A stretch of DNA of 64,000 bases, taken from contig NZ_JARQWR010000004.1 in NCBI RefSeq assembly GCF_030766725.1, forward strand, positions 248,001-312,000, given 5' to 3'. The notes under the pieces are model-generated. The model had not been told where the DNA came from, searched no databases, and saw only the letters and a program-made list of their open reading frames with translations. The position numbers and the translations under genes were made by a program. The stretch comes from Flavobacterium aerium. Lineage in GTDB: Bacteria > Bacteroidota > Bacteroidia > Flavobacteriales > Flavobacteriaceae. Shown one piece after another: positions 37,174 through 46,601 of the stretch (position 1 is the stretch's first letter; the number at the start of each line of letters is the position of its first letter).

Positions 37174-38133
37174 TTCCAATAGCTTGCGATTGATATCCAA
37201 TAATTCCAAAACCCGAGTTTTAAGACTTTCAGGTTCTAATATTCTACAGTAATCCCCGAACATTAAATACCATCGTGGAAAACCCTGCACAACATCATTA
37301 CACATAAAGGTCAATTCCATTTGATTGCCTACTTCTTTTTCTGAAACCAATCCAAAAGATTTTTTTTCCCAAGTCAAGTACCGAGCTTCTCTTTTATTAA
37401 TTAGAATTCGAACCTTTGTAGGAATACAATTTTTTTCTTTGTTGAGGTATGTTTCTAAAGGATGATGCTCTTGTACAAAAGCCTTTTCTGTTCTTTTAAT
37501 CTCCTGAATCCGATCCGTTCGAAACTGTCGGTAATCTTTACGAAGATGGCAATACGCAAAAACATACCAACTATTATTGTCATGAAAAAGACCGACAGGC
37601 TCAATAGCTCTTTCGGTAATTACGTCATCTTGATATACCTGATAAAAAAGAAAAGCCTGTTTTTTCTCGGCAATACTTTCAAAAAGGACCGTGAGTGTAT
37701 TTGGAGATTTGTCGTTAAATAATTTTTGAGAAGGTTGCTGAATCACAACTTTAGATTCAATATTGGAAACCCAATCCTTATCTGTACTTCGGAGTACAGC
37801 TTTCAGTTTATACATCGCCGAAGCATAATGACTCCCAAATTCTTTATCGGTAAATATTTGCATTAATTTTTCTGCAGCGATAAAGCTACTTGCTTCCTCT
37901 CGGGTAAACATTACAGGAGGCAAGCGATAACCATCGACTAAGGAGTAACCTACACCAGCTTCACTATATATAGGCACACCAGAAGCTTCCAGTGTACGAA
38001 TATCGCGGTATATGGTGCGTAAGCTTACATCAAAACGATCGGCCAATTCCTGTGCTTTCACAATCTTTTTAGATTGCAATTGGATGAGAATGGCTACGAT
38101 GCGGTCAAATCGTTTAGGAGATTCGTCAATCAT
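37171..38133 (-). CDS. WYL-domain transcriptional regulator (YafY-like)
   Basis: 320 residues. The N-terminal winged HTH (ELADRFDVSLRTIYRDIRTLEASGVPI) is followed by a WYL domain (AIEPVGLFHDNNSWYVFAYCHLRKDYRQFRTDRI) and a WCX-like C-terminus. WYL proteins sense small ligands or nucleic acids, and several regulate DNA-damage or defence genes. Target genes are not evident; the DinB-family neighbour is convergent, not divergent. Confidence 0.9.
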   Translation of the reverse strand: MIDESPKRFDRIVAILIQLQSKKIVKAQELADRFDVSLRTIYRDIRTLEASGVPIYSEAGVGYSLVDGYRLPPVMFTREEASSFIAAEKLMQIFTDKEFGSHYASAMYKLKAVLRSTDKDWVSNIESKVVIQQPSQKLFNDKSPNTLTVLFESIAEKKQAFLFYQVYQDDVITERAIEPVGLFHDNNSWYVFAYCHLRKDYRQFRTDRIQEIKRTEKAFVQEHHPLETYLNKEKNCIPTKVRILINKREARYLTWEKKSFGLVSEKEVGNQMELTFMCNDVVQGFPRWYLMFGDYCRILEPESLKTRVLELLDINRKLLE

Positions 38134-38194
38134 AATGAAAAAACCTTTTGTTCAAAGATACAGTTTTGGAGAGAACACCAAATAATGAAAAAGA

Positions 38195-38228
38195 AAAAAC
38201 CCGACAATTAAAGTTATCGGGTTTTTAT
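38195..38228 (-). terminator. Terminator after lepA
   Basis: An AACCCGA.../TCGGGTT hairpin with T tract on the reverse strand, 24 bp beyond the lepA stop. Confidence 0.7.
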
Positions 38229-38251
38229 ATTATTTAGACGTAAGTCTAGGA

Positions 38252-40048
38252 TTAATCGTTAAGTTTCAAAACAGCCATGAAAGCCTCTTGAGGAATCTCT
38301 ACGTTACCTACCTGACGCATACGTTTTTTACCTTTTTTCTGTTTCTCTAATAATTTACGTTTACGAGAAATATCCCCACCATAACATTTAGCAGTAACAT
38401 CTTTACGCAACGCTTTGATTGTTTCTCTGGAAATTACTTTTACTCCAATAGCGGCTTGAATTGGAATATCAAACTGTTGACGAGGAATTAATTCTTTCAA
38501 TTTCTCACACATTTTTTTACCAATGTGGTATGCATTATCAGCATGAATCAAAGCAGAAAGAGCATCCACAATTTGAGCATTCAATAGAATATCTACTTTT
38601 ACCAAATTAGAAGTTCTCATTCCGATAGGAGAATAATCAAAAGAAGCATACCCTTTAGAAACCGTTTTCAAACGATCGTAGAAATCAAATACAATTTCTG
38701 CTAGAGGCATATCAAATGTTAATTCAACACGCTCTGGCGTCAAATACGTTTGATTGGTAATTGAACCACGTTTCTCAATACATAAAGACATAACCTGTCC
38801 TACGAAATCCGATTTAGTAATGATAGTCGCCTTAATGTAAGGTTCCTCTACGTGATCCAATTTAGAAGGCTCTGGTAAGTCGGTAGGATTATTTACAATG
38901 ATTTTTGTTTCAGGCTCTTTTTTCGTGTACGCAAAGTACGAAACGTTGGGAACTGTAGTAATTACAGTCATGTTGAATTCTCTTTCAAGACGCTCTTGGA
39001 TAATCTCCATGTGCAACATTCCTAAGAATCCACAACGGAAACCAAAACCTAAAGCAGCAGAGCTTTCTGGAGAAAACACAAGAGAAGCATCGTTCAATTG
39101 TAGTTTTTCCATCGAGTTACGCAATTCTTCATAATCCTCAGTATCTACAGGATAAATACCAGCAAATACCATTGGTTTTACGTTTTCAAAACCATCAATC
39201 ATGTTTGTAGTAGGCGTTTTTGCATCCGTAAGTGTATCCCCTACTTTTACTTCTTTAGCCTCTTTAATACCGGAGATTAAATATCCAACATCACCAGTGT
39301 TGATGACTGTTTTTGGAACCTGATTTAATTTCAGTGTACCAATCTCGTCCGCGTAATATTCATTACCCGTTGCCATGAATTTAATTTTTTGACCTTTAGT
39401 GATTTTACCGTTTTTCACACGGAAAATAACCTCAATCCCTCTAAAAGGATTGTATACAGAATCAAAAATCAAAGCTTGTAAAGGCTCTTCCGGATCACCA
39501 GCAGGTGGTGGAATACGCTCAATAATAGCGGCTAATATATCTTCAACTCCAAGACCAGTTTTACCACTGGCAGGAATAATATCTTCTAATTTACAACCCA
39601 ATAATTCCACGATATCATCGCTTACTTCTTCTGGATTAGCACTAGGTAAGTCAATTTTGTTAAGAATTGGGATAATTTCCAAATCATTCTCTAAAGCCAA
39701 ATAAAGATTAGAGATCGTTTGAGCCTGAATACTTTGTGCGGCATCAACAATCAATAAAGCCCCTTCACAGGCAGCGATAGAACGGGAAACTTCATAAGAA
39801 AAATCCACGTGACCAGGCGTGTCAATAAGGTTAAGAATGTATTCCTGACCTTTATAAGTGTACTCCATCTGAATGGCATGACTCTTAATGGTAATCCCAC
39901 GTTCGCGTTCTAAGTCCATGTTGTCAAGCAACTGAGCCTGTTTTTCACGAGCCGTTACAGAATTTGTAGCGTCGAGCAATCGATCGGCAAGCGTACTCTT
40001 TCCGTGGTCAATGTGTGCAATAATGCAAAAATTTCTAATATGCTTCAT
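38252..40048 (-). CDS. lepA: Elongation factor 4 (LepA GTPase)
   Basis: 598 residues, the usual LepA length. The G domain has [15 protein letters not shown], the switch region [25 protein letters not shown] and [11 protein letters not shown]-like domains II-V and the LepA-specific C-terminal domain ending [21 protein letters not shown] follow. It acts on ribosomes during stress or assembly. Its upstream region is occupied by a dispersed repeat (40072-40170). Confidence 0.97.
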   Translation of the reverse strand: MKHIRNFCIIAHIDHGKSTLADRLLDATNSVTAREKQAQLLDNMDLERERGITIKSHAIQMEYTYKGQEYILNLIDTPGHVDFSYEVSRSIAACEGALLIVDAAQSIQAQTISNLYLALENDLEIIPILNKIDLPSANPEEVSDDIVELLGCKLEDIIPASGKTGLGVEDILAAIIERIPPPAGDPEEPLQALIFDSVYNPFRGIEVIFRVKNGKITKGQKIKFMATGNEYYADEIGTLKLNQVPKTVINTGDVGYLISGIKEAKEVKVGDTLTDAKTPTTNMIDGFENVKPMVFAGIYPVDTEDYEELRNSMEKLQLNDASLVFSPESSAALGFGFRCGFLGMLHMEIIQERLEREFNMTVITTVPNVSYFAYTKKEPETKIIVNNPTDLPEPSKLDHVEEPYIKATIITKSDFVGQVMSLCIEKRGSITNQTYLTPERVELTFDMPLAEIVFDFYDRLKTVSKGYASFDYSPIGMRTSNLVKVDILLNAQIVDALSALIHADNAYHIGKKMCEKLKELIPRQQFDIPIQAAIGVKVISRETIKALRKDVTAKCYGGDISRKRKLLEKQKKGKKRMRQVGNVEIPQEAFMAVLKLND

Positions 40049-40071
40049 CTTCGTCTGATATCAATTTTATT

Positions 40072-40170
40072 GGGCGTAACCTTCCATTACATTTCAGGTC
40101 GGGCTTTCCGTTACAAGTCCTCGTTTTCGTTCCACTTCACTGTGGGCTTTTCACTACAATCCCTCACGCA
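40072..40170 (+). repeat. Dispersed intergenic repeat, copy 1
   Basis: A G/C-richer block: GGGCGTAACCTTCC, TCAGGTCGGGCTTTCCG, ACAAGTCCT and GGGCTTTTCACTACAATCCC. A diverged inverse copy lies at 44768-44851. Similar blocks are familiar to me from intergenic regions of other flavobacterial genomes. This copy sits between the lepA start and an empty stretch. Confidence 0.6.
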
Positions 40171-40497
40171 TTTCCATAAATGTATGGAATTAATCTGCAA
40201 ATATAATTTAAAGTTTCCTTATTTGAGTACCAAAGTTATAAAGGACAGCCTCTTTTTGATAATAAGATGCTGAATTAATGGGTATAGCCTTAAATAATGG
40301 GTGTTTTTTGAAGGTAGATGAAGCCTCTAGCCTTAGATTGATTAGGGAACTGGAATTTTATAATAGAATGAAATTAAGACCTATCTTTTTGTTTTATTAC
40401 CCTTTTGTAAGGGGGTAATAATCTCATCTACAGGTAATTTTATATATTTATACAGATAGATATATTCCAATTACCTAACAAATAGAAGTCACAGATT
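40171..40497. other. AT-rich gap without a recognisable gene
   Basis: I see no convincing frame, RNA or repeat between the repeat element and the small membrane protein at 40498. Short tracts such as TATATATTTATACAG at about 40441-40455 could hold a promoter, but no TAnnTTTG match stands out. Confidence 0.4.
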
Positions 40498-40752
40498 ATG
40501 AATAAATTATTGATATATTATATAAAAATAATAGTGCTTCCTTTTCCTGTATTGTATTATTTAACGACTGTTTCTAGTTCAGCATTTGTAACGGGAATGT
40601 TTAGTTATATGATCTATCGTTATTTTATTGATACAAATAAGCTTATTCGTAAAAATCTAATTACGAAGGAAGAAGTGAGAAAATTTAAACTATTTACTTA
40701 CTTATTCTATTGGAATAAAGAATATTTTAAAGAATTGTATTTTGAATCTTAA
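40498..40752 (+). CDS. Small hypothetical membrane protein
   Basis: 84 residues. The first half has two hydrophobic helices (YYIKIIVLPFPVLYYLTTV and SAFVTGMFSYMIYRYF). The rest is basic and aromatic. It is followed by a terminator. No family recognised. Confidence 0.5.
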   Translation: MNKLLIYYIKIIVLPFPVLYYLTTVSSSAFVTGMFSYMIYRYFIDTNKLIRKNLITKEEVRKFKLFTYLFYWNKEYFKELYFES

Positions 40753-40758
40753 TTAAAA

Positions 40759-40795
40759 ATAAAAAGAGTCTCAATTGAGTCTCTTTTTATTTTTA
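40759..40795. terminator. Terminator between convergent small genes
   Basis: An AAAAAGAGTCTCAA/TTGAGTCTCTTTTT near-perfect stem. Confidence 0.75.
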
Positions 40796-40800
40796 TAATG

Positions 40801-41163
40801 TTATCCTTTCAATTTCATTTGTTGAATGATTTTCTTTAAATCAGCATTTTCTTTCTTCAAAACATCAATCAATTCACGTTGTAACTCTATGAGTTCATCT
40901 TTTACATCGATAATTTCGGTAGTAGAGACTGATTTTGTATTCCCTATTTTTTTCAACATTGTACCTCTCCCTGATAATAGCCATTCTGGATTTAAATCTA
41001 AACAATTGTCTATAATTATGTTTAGAACATCTTCACCAAGATTCCCTTTTCGTCTGAATTGAGTTCCTAAATACCCATTTGAAAGCCCAAAATCTTTTTC
41101 AAATCGAGTAGGCTTTATAGAGTTTAGCTTCAAGTATGCATAAAATCGTTCGATTGCTTTCAT
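40801..41163 (-). CDS. Small HTH protein with C-terminal coiled coil
   Basis: 120 residues. The N-terminal part (KPTRFEKDFGLSNGYLGTQF... LNPEWLLSGRGTML) resembles the phage-repressor-like HTH of Bacteroidota, in which NPxWLLtGxGxM closes the DNA-binding domain. The C-terminal heptads (ELIELQRELIDVLKKENADLKK) form a coiled coil for dimerisation. It lacks a peptidase or sensor domain. The nearby XRE-type protein at 41710 has a similar plan. Confidence 0.75.
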   Translation of the reverse strand: MKAIERFYAYLKLNSIKPTRFEKDFGLSNGYLGTQFRRKGNLGEDVLNIIIDNCLDLNPEWLLSGRGTMLKKIGNTKSVSTTEIIDVKDELIELQRELIDVLKKENADLKKIIQQMKLKG

Positions 41164-41365
41164 TGTGTAGAAAAAAGTTTACAAATAATTTGATTATATA
41201 AACTATTGTCTATATATTTACAATTCTAATCTTAGAATGATGAATAAAAAACTAAAGTCATTATAGATGGTAAATACCAGATGAATAAATAGTGGGATTA
41301 TAATTTATTCATGATGATTTTAGAAATAGTCAATAATCAATTTTAATTCAGTTAAATGTAAAGCT

Positions 41366-41674
41366 ATGAAAAAAAATGATGATAAAAAAGAGGGAGGTCG
41401 TGCAATGGGTTATGAAGGTTTGATATTGAATCAAAAACCAGTTATTGAAAAAACCAAACTGGTACGATTAACAATGAGTCAAATCCATAATCTAAGCCTA
41501 TTGGAAAAGATGAGAGAATTTGATCAAAATTTCAAAACCCATGCACAATCCATCAATACACTATTTTATAGTTACATTCAAGTAATGCAAAGCCATAAAG
41601 AAGAATTGGCTTTAACAGAAAACGAAATTTATAGTATTTCTGAAGTAGCCAATTTCTTTGGAAATATGGAGTGA
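41366..41674 (+). CDS. Hypothetical protein, mostly helical
   Basis: 102 residues starting with a Lys/Asp-rich stretch (MKKNDDKKEGGRAMGYEG). An in-frame ATG at 41405 is an alternative start. The remainder is predicted helical with many polar residues and no recognisable domain. It lies between two HTH genes on the other strand, so it may be an accessory or regulatory gene, but no role can be read from it. Confidence 0.5.
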   Translation: MKKNDDKKEGGRAMGYEGLILNQKPVIEKTKLVRLTMSQIHNLSLLEKMREFDQNFKTHAQSINTLFYSYIQVMQSHKEELALTENEIYSISEVANFFGNME

Positions 41675-41709
41675 ATCAAGAGAATTACAATTACTGGGAT
41701 AAGTCTCGG

Positions 41710-42078
41710 CTAGATTTCCATTCTCTTTTTGATGATGTATTTTTTCAGCGCAAAAATTTCTTGTTGAATCATATCCTTATTTTCAATTAAGGTTTCAATA
41801 ACCGTTTTTAGGTATTGAATTTGTTCCATAGCATTTTTAAAGTTTCCACCACTGGTGACATTGCTTATTTTGGACACCCTACTAAGGTAGAGCAGTTCTG
41901 GAACATCAATCTTTAATATTTTTGCAATCTGACCAAGCCGTTCAATACTGATTTTGGTATAATTACTTTCTAATCTGGAATAAGAAGCTTGACTCATTCT
42001 GAGACGTTGGCTCATGTCTTTTTGAGTAAGATACTTTTGCTGTCTTAAGCGTTTAATAATGGTCCCTATTGTATTCAT
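41710..42078 (-). CDS. XRE-family helix-turn-helix regulator
   Basis: About 122 residues from the ATG at 42078 (MNTIGTIIKRLRQQK). A longer frame opens at 42126. The Cro/C1-type HTH is YLTQKDMSQRLRMSQASYSRLESNYTKISIERLGQIAKIL. A C-terminal coiled-coil-like tail follows (IQYLKTVIETLIENKDMIQQEIFALKK). Together with the HTH gene at 40801 it suggests small accessory regulators. Targets unknown. Confidence 0.8.
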   Translation of the reverse strand: MNTIGTIIKRLRQQKYLTQKDMSQRLRMSQASYSRLESNYTKISIERLGQIAKILKIDVPELLYLSRVSKISNVTSGGNFKNAMEQIQYLKTVIETLIENKDMIQQEIFALKKYIIKKRMEI

Positions 42079-42373
42079 CGTAAACATAGATTTAGCGTAA
42101 GAGTCATTGTAGTCAATGCTCCTCATGGTTTCGTGTAAATTTGCTGACTAGGATACCTTGTAAAATACCGAGGTAGGGAGCTCGATAAACATTCATTTTA
42201 CAAAAGGATAATTCCTATTATCTTTATAGCCTGCAATACTGAAAAGCAGGACTATTTGTATAAAAATAATAAATTAATTTATATTTTCAGAAATATTTAC
42301 GCAACAACAAACCGATAAATCTAAATTTATTCTGTTTTACTGAATTTTTTACGGAATTTTTTACGGAATGAAT

Positions 42374-42838
42374 TTACATAATTTTCATATCCTTAATGGA
42401 TAGCGGAAAGGCAATGCCTATATTGAAGCGAAAGCCTTTGGTATTAGCGTGTTCTGTTTCGCCCATTTTTTGACCATAGCCTGCTGATAATTCAATTAAT
42501 GTTAAGATACTGAGGTCAATCTCGGGTGTGAAGGTGCGAGGAGCAATCCCGATGCGAGCAAAAGGAGAAAGACCATGTTTAGATTTTTCCACATTTACAA
42601 GATAAGCTGTAGCGCTTAGTTCTGGAATCACAGTAAATGAATCATCCAGATACCCTAAATAAATAGAACCACCTACAGAAACTCTGCTTGGGACTATAAA
42701 ATACTTAGATCCAACTTTAGCAAGATTACCATTGAAGTTCGTGTATCCGATTTCAAAATATAGCTTATCAGCAAACGTTTGTGCTGTAGCAGTATGTAGT
42801 ACAAAAAATAGGCATACCGTAATAATAATCTTTTTCAT
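42374..42838 (-). CDS. Secreted beta-barrel-like protein, paralogue of 43136
   Basis: 154 residues with a signal peptide (LHTATAQ), then beta-rich repeats (FEIGYTNFNGNL, IYLGYLDDSFTVIPEL, IELSAGYGQKMGETEH, FRFNIGIAFPL). The alternating pattern and Gly-aromatic strand ends fit a small outer-membrane barrel. Its neighbour at 43136 is a close relative, so this is a tandem duplication. Both have a TATATTTG promoter. Function unknown. Confidence 0.65.
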   Translation of the reverse strand: MKKIIITVCLFFVLHTATAQTFADKLYFEIGYTNFNGNLAKVGSKYFIVPSRVSVGGSIYLGYLDDSFTVIPELSATAYLVNVEKSKHGLSPFARIGIAPRTFTPEIDLSILTLIELSAGYGQKMGETEHANTKGFRFNIGIAFPLSIKDMKIM

Positions 42839-42879
42839 AGAGATATAATTATACTAATAATTATAGGTGTAGAATTAGA

Positions 42880-42887
42880 CAAATATA
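42880..42887 (-). promoter_or_regulatory. -7 element TATATTTG of the first barrel paralogue
   Basis: Exact TAnnTTTG on the minus strand, inside GACAAATATACAATTATA which is repeated before the second paralogue. Confidence 0.55.
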
Positions 42888-43135
42888 CAATTATAATTGC
42901 GGTGTTGAAGAAGATACAGAAGTATTAAAGATTAAATCATATACAGCGATGACGTATTAATTTGAAATCCTAAGTAAGGATTTGTTCTACCAAATGTGGA
43001 TTTCAAATTTAGAATACTATAAATAAAATAAGTGAGTATTTCAATGAATAAATTCTTGTTTTCAGAAATATGCATTCAAACATACATTGACAAAGCAAAA
43101 TTTTTATGTTGCTATAGTATTTTAGTAAAAGTAGT

Positions 43136-43615
43136 TTAGAAATAGGTTAAGCGCATGTTTCGAGTAACAAGAGGAATTGAAATACCAATATTGACACGAA
43201 ATCCTTCGGTATTAGGATGCTCCGTTCCACCCATTTTTATACCATAACCACCAGATAATTCTACAGCAGTTAAGAAACTAATGCCTACTTCGGGTGTGAA
43301 GGTACGAGGCATAAGTCCTGTTCGAACAAAAGGAATAAAATCAGATTTAGTATAATAGGCAGTGGCATTCAATTCTGGAATGGCGGTAAAAGAATCGTTT
43401 AAATAGCCTAAATAAACGTGAACACCAGTATTTACTAGGAAAGTTTTGTTTCCGGCAACAAAAAAGGAGGAACCTGCTTTTAAGAGATTTCCATTGAAGT
43501 TGGTGTATCCAAGATCTATCGTAAGTCGATCAAAAAAAGAGCTATCCGAAATGGATTGTGCTGTGGCGGTGTGTAATACAAAAAGTAAAAACACAGTTGT
43601 AATAGTAGTTTTCAT
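43136..43615 (-). CDS. Secreted beta-barrel-like protein, paralogue of 42374
   Basis: 159 residues with a signal peptide ending ATAQS. Shared blocks with the 42374 product include YTNFNGNL, YLGYLNDSFTAIPEL and PRTFTPE. The strand-rich composition again suggests an outer-membrane protein. It lies 297 bp upstream of its paralogue and has a separate promoter. Confidence 0.65.
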   Translation of the reverse strand: MKTTITTVFLLFVLHTATAQSISDSSFFDRLTIDLGYTNFNGNLLKAGSSFFVAGNKTFLVNTGVHVYLGYLNDSFTAIPELNATAYYTKSDFIPFVRTGLMPRTFTPEVGISFLTAVELSGGYGIKMGGTEHPNTEGFRVNIGISIPLVTRNMRLTYF

Positions 43616-43665
43616 AAAGAAATAATTATTTAATTTTTCTCAAATAATTATAATTGTAGGGATGA

Positions 43666-43673
43666 CAAATATA
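43666..43673 (-). promoter_or_regulatory. -7 element TATATTTG of the second barrel paralogue
   Basis: Same GACAAATATACAATTATA context as at 42880, 51 bp before the start. Confidence 0.55.
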
Positions 43674-43748
43674 CAATTATATTTTGATGGTTAAATCATA
43701 TGAAAAGAAGTACTGAAGGTCAAATTCTATGATGTCAATCTATTTTTG

Positions 43749-43756
43749 TAATTTTG
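43749..43756 (+). promoter_or_regulatory. -7 element TAATTTTG before dusB
   Basis: Matches TAnnTTTG. A second match, TATTTTTG, is at 43741-43748. The start codon follows at 43772. Confidence 0.5.
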
Positions 43757-43771
43757 CACAAATTTGGAATC

Positions 43772-44767
43772 ATGATTAAGATTGGCAACATAGTATTAGA
43801 GGAATTTCCATTGTTATTAGCACCTATGGAGGATGTGAGTGATCCGCCTTTTCGTAGACTGTGCAAGCAGCACGGAGCCGATATGATGTATAGTGAATTT
43901 ATCTCTTCAGAGGGATTGATTCGCGATGCTATGAAAAGCCGTCAGAAGCTGGATATTTTCGATTACGAACGTCCGGTAGGAATCCAAATTTTTGGAGGAG
44001 ATGAAGAAGCGATGGCGCTTTCTGCAAAAATTGTAGAAACGGTAAATCCAGATTTAGTAGATATCAATTTTGGATGTCCCGTGAAAAAGGTGGTGTGTAA
44101 AGGAGCAGGAGCAGGCGTCTTGAAAGATGTCGATTTAATGGTGCGATTAACACAAGCGGTTATTCGCAGTACGCATTTGCCAGTAACGGTTAAAACGCGT
44201 TTAGGTTGGGATGATGATTCGATTAATATTGATGAAGTAGCCGAACGATTACAGGACATCGGTGTTCAGGCTTTAACAATCCATGCGCGTACGCGTGCAC
44301 AGATGTACAAAGGAGAAGCTGACTGGACTCATATTGCGCGTGTAAAGAATAATCCACGCATTACGATGCCTATTTTTGGGAATGGAGATATCGATTCACC
44401 AGAAAAAGCCTTGAAATACAAAAACGAATATGGTATCGATGGTATCATGATTGGTAGAGCAGCCATTGGATATCCTTGGATTTTCGATGAAATCAAGCAT
44501 TACTTCAAAACCGGTGAACGCTTACCAGAACCAACAGTAGAGAACCGAGTAGAGGCAGCACGTAACCACTTGTTATGGGCTATGGAATGGAAAGGGGAGA
44601 AGCTGGGTATTTTGGAAACGCGTAGACATTATACAAATTACTTCAAAGGATTACCAAACTTTAAGGAATACCGTCAGAAGATGGTTTCCAGTGATGATAT
44701 TTCGGTAATTTTAGGTACAATGGATGCTGTATTAGAACAATACGGGAACCATAATCTAGTGCGTTAA
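43772..44767 (+). CDS. dusB: tRNA-dihydrouridine synthase B
   Basis: 331 residues from ATG 43772; a TTG-started frame 18 bp earlier is unlikely. The TIM-barrel flavoenzyme reduces uridines in the tRNA D-loop. Landmarks are LLAPMEDVSDPPFRRLC, DINFGCPVKKVVCKGAGAGVL (catalytic Cys), KTRLGWDDDSIN, TIHARTRAQMYKG and GNGDI. It is preceded by two promoter matches. A dispersed repeat follows its stop. Confidence 0.95.
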   Translation: MIKIGNIVLEEFPLLLAPMEDVSDPPFRRLCKQHGADMMYSEFISSEGLIRDAMKSRQKLDIFDYERPVGIQIFGGDEEAMALSAKIVETVNPDLVDINFGCPVKKVVCKGAGAGVLKDVDLMVRLTQAVIRSTHLPVTVKTRLGWDDDSINIDEVAERLQDIGVQALTIHARTRAQMYKGEADWTHIARVKNNPRITMPIFGNGDIDSPEKALKYKNEYGIDGIMIGRAAIGYPWIFDEIKHYFKTGERLPEPTVENRVEAARNHLLWAMEWKGEKLGILETRRHYTNYFKGLPNFKEYRQKMVSSDDISVILGTMDAVLEQYGNHNLVR

Positions 44768-44851
44768 CACGATCGAAAAGCCTTGGGTTAGTGACAGAAG
44801 CAAAGTACCTTGTACTGCGGAAGGCACGACCTGACGGAGGAAGGTAACCCC
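44768..44851 (-). repeat. Dispersed intergenic repeat, copy 2 (inverse orientation)
   Basis: Its reverse complement gives TTACCTTCC, TCAGGTCGTGCCTTCCG, ACAAGG and GGCTTTTCGATCG, in the same order as copy 1 at 40072. It lies between convergent dusB and the ABC permease gene. Confidence 0.55.
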
Positions 44852-44866
44852 AGAAAGAATAGATTA

Positions 44867-46066
44867 TTATTCCATTAAACGTTTCGTCACTCGACTGGAT
44901 GCGATTTTGGATGCAATATAGCCTAATGATATAATAGTTAGAGCTACAATAATGATGTTTTCTACGGTGAATACCACAGGATACGGCAAATTGTCGGTAA
45001 CCATGACTAGTCCGAAGTTCTGCTGTAGCACTACAACAATAATCCCCAATATAATCCCTAGAATACAACCACCAATACTGAGTGATAATCCATGATAGAG
45101 GAATATTTTTCGGAGGTCTTTAATTTCTGTTCCTAAGTTAAACAGCGTAATCAGATTACTTTTTTTGTCCAGAATCATCATAATGATGGCTCCAGCCAAG
45201 TTGAATAACGTTAGAATCACGACTAGGGTAAAAATAAGATATACGGCAACATTCTCCGTATTCAGCATTTTGTGTAGTGAATCGTTTAGTTGTGCTCGGT
45301 TACGAACGAGTGCTTTGTCTTTGAAGATGTTGTTTAAGGCAGCGATTACTTTATCTTCCGAAGCATTAGGTTTTAATCTGATTTCAATGGCCGATACTTG
45401 GTCGGGATTGATTTCCAGTAAATGTTGAGCAAGCGGAATATCGGTAAACACGTATTTTGAATCCAGTTCTTCCCCAATAGCATAAATGCCGATGGGACGA
45501 AGTGGTGCTTTGTTAAAAGCATTTTCAGGATTATCAATGGCTCCTTTTCCAGGCTTTGGAACATATACTTCCAAGGAGTTGGTGAAGTCAAATAAAGCAA
45601 TGCTTAGCTTCTTATGGGTTCCATACCCTAATACAACTTCGTTGGTTTTGGGTGAAAGCCATTGTCCGATGTATATTTTCTTGTCCATGTTGTTAACCTT
45701 GACGTAGTTGCTATCTACGCCCTTTAGGTAGGTAACCTGCTCTTTTTTGTTGAACATAAAAAGAACACGTTCCTCTACGGTTTTGCTATAGAAAGCAATC
45801 CCATCAATGGCTTTGATTTGTTGTTCCTGGTCAGGATTTACAGTCAGGAATTTACCTTTGCTTGTGAGCACTTTCACATCGGGATCAAGTGCATCGGCAA
45901 AGGAAAGACTGAAATCTTTAAGTCCGCTGAAAACTGATAGCACTACAAATAATGCCATGGCGCTCACCACAATAGCCGATGCTGCAATTCTAGTAATAAT
46001 GTTGATTGCATTATTTTTACTGGAAGTGAATAAATATCGCTTGGCTATGTAGAAGGGGAAATTCAA
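44867..46066 (-). CDS. FtsX/LolE-like ABC transporter permease
   Basis: 399 residues. An N-terminal membrane helix (AASAIVVSAMALFVVLSVFSG) is followed by a periplasmic domain, and a C-terminal bundle of three helices (YLIFTLVVILTLFNLAGAIIMM and onwards) has the FtsX fold. This is the plan of LolC/LolE or MacB permeases, which move lipoproteins or other substrates out of the inner membrane. The ATPase is not adjacent. It begins 1 bp after rbfA. Confidence 0.88.
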   Translation of the reverse strand: MNFPFYIAKRYLFTSSKNNAINIITRIAASAIVVSAMALFVVLSVFSGLKDFSLSFADALDPDVKVLTSKGKFLTVNPDQEQQIKAIDGIAFYSKTVEERVLFMFNKKEQVTYLKGVDSNYVKVNNMDKKIYIGQWLSPKTNEVVLGYGTHKKLSIALFDFTNSLEVYVPKPGKGAIDNPENAFNKAPLRPIGIYAIGEELDSKYVFTDIPLAQHLLEINPDQVSAIEIRLKPNASEDKVIAALNNIFKDKALVRNRAQLNDSLHKMLNTENVAVYLIFTLVVILTLFNLAGAIIMMILDKKSNLITLFNLGTEIKDLRKIFLYHGLSLSIGGCILGIILGIIVVVLQQNFGLVMVTDNLPYPVVFTVENIIIVALTIISLGYIASKIASSRVTKRLME

Positions 46067-46067
46067 T

Positions 46068-46460
46068 TTAAAACTTCTTACGTTTGTCTAATAAATCTCT
46101 GTTTTCAATTGGATTTTCTTTTCCTGCAAGGGCATTGTCAATTTTCTCAATATAGTCCAATGAGTCATCGATGTAAAAGGTAAGATTTGGTACTTTACGC
46201 AATTGCATTTTTACTCTTTGTGCTAAATCATGCTTTATTAAAGGGCTGTTTGAACGTACAGCGGTCAAAATCTCTTCTGCTTTATCTTGTGGGAAAACAC
46301 TAAGATAGACTTTTGCAATCGACAAATCGGTTGTTACACTAACCTTTGAAACTGAAATTACTAAGTTCGTAATTCCGTTTTTTCTCACTTCACCTTGAAG
46401 AATATCTACAAGATCTTTTTGTAGCACTCCTCCTATTTTTTTCTGTCTGTTTGTTTCCAT
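46068..46460 (-). CDS. rbfA: Ribosome-binding factor A
   Basis: 130 residues, with METNRQKKIGGVLQKDLVDILQ at the start and the KH-like VSKVSVTTDLSIAKVYLSVFP, typical of RbfA, which aids 30S maturation and 16S 5' processing. It precedes the ABC permease by 1 bp, so the two are co-transcribed, an arrangement I have seen in Bacteroidota. Confidence 0.93.
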   Translation of the reverse strand: METNRQKKIGGVLQKDLVDILQGEVRKNGITNLVISVSKVSVTTDLSIAKVYLSVFPQDKAEEILTAVRSNSPLIKHDLAQRVKMQLRKVPNLTFYIDDSLDYIEKIDNALAGKENPIENRDLLDKRKKF

Positions 46461-46574
46461 CGTGCAAAAATACGATTTTTTAAAATACGATGGATGCCCG
46501 AATAGGAAGTGTCTGATGGAATTCGTCGTAAAGTATTCTCTTTTGGGAGTGTAATTAGAATTCAGTAGAATTTC

Positions 46575-46582
46575 TATCTTTG
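46575..46582 (+). promoter_or_regulatory. -7 element TATCTTTG before mce
   Basis: Exact TAnnTTTG match 20 bp before the ATG at 46602. Confidence 0.55.
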
Positions 46583-46601
46583 TTTTTTATATAAAAACAC
46601 C

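Noticed and set aside
42349..42366. Two TTACGG sequences on the plus strand (CCGTAA on the minus strand)
   Set aside because: They are 12 bp apart rather than 22, and no TAnnTTTG lies 27 bp after them. They lie just past the 3' end of the barrel gene at 42374, so no promoter role is supported.
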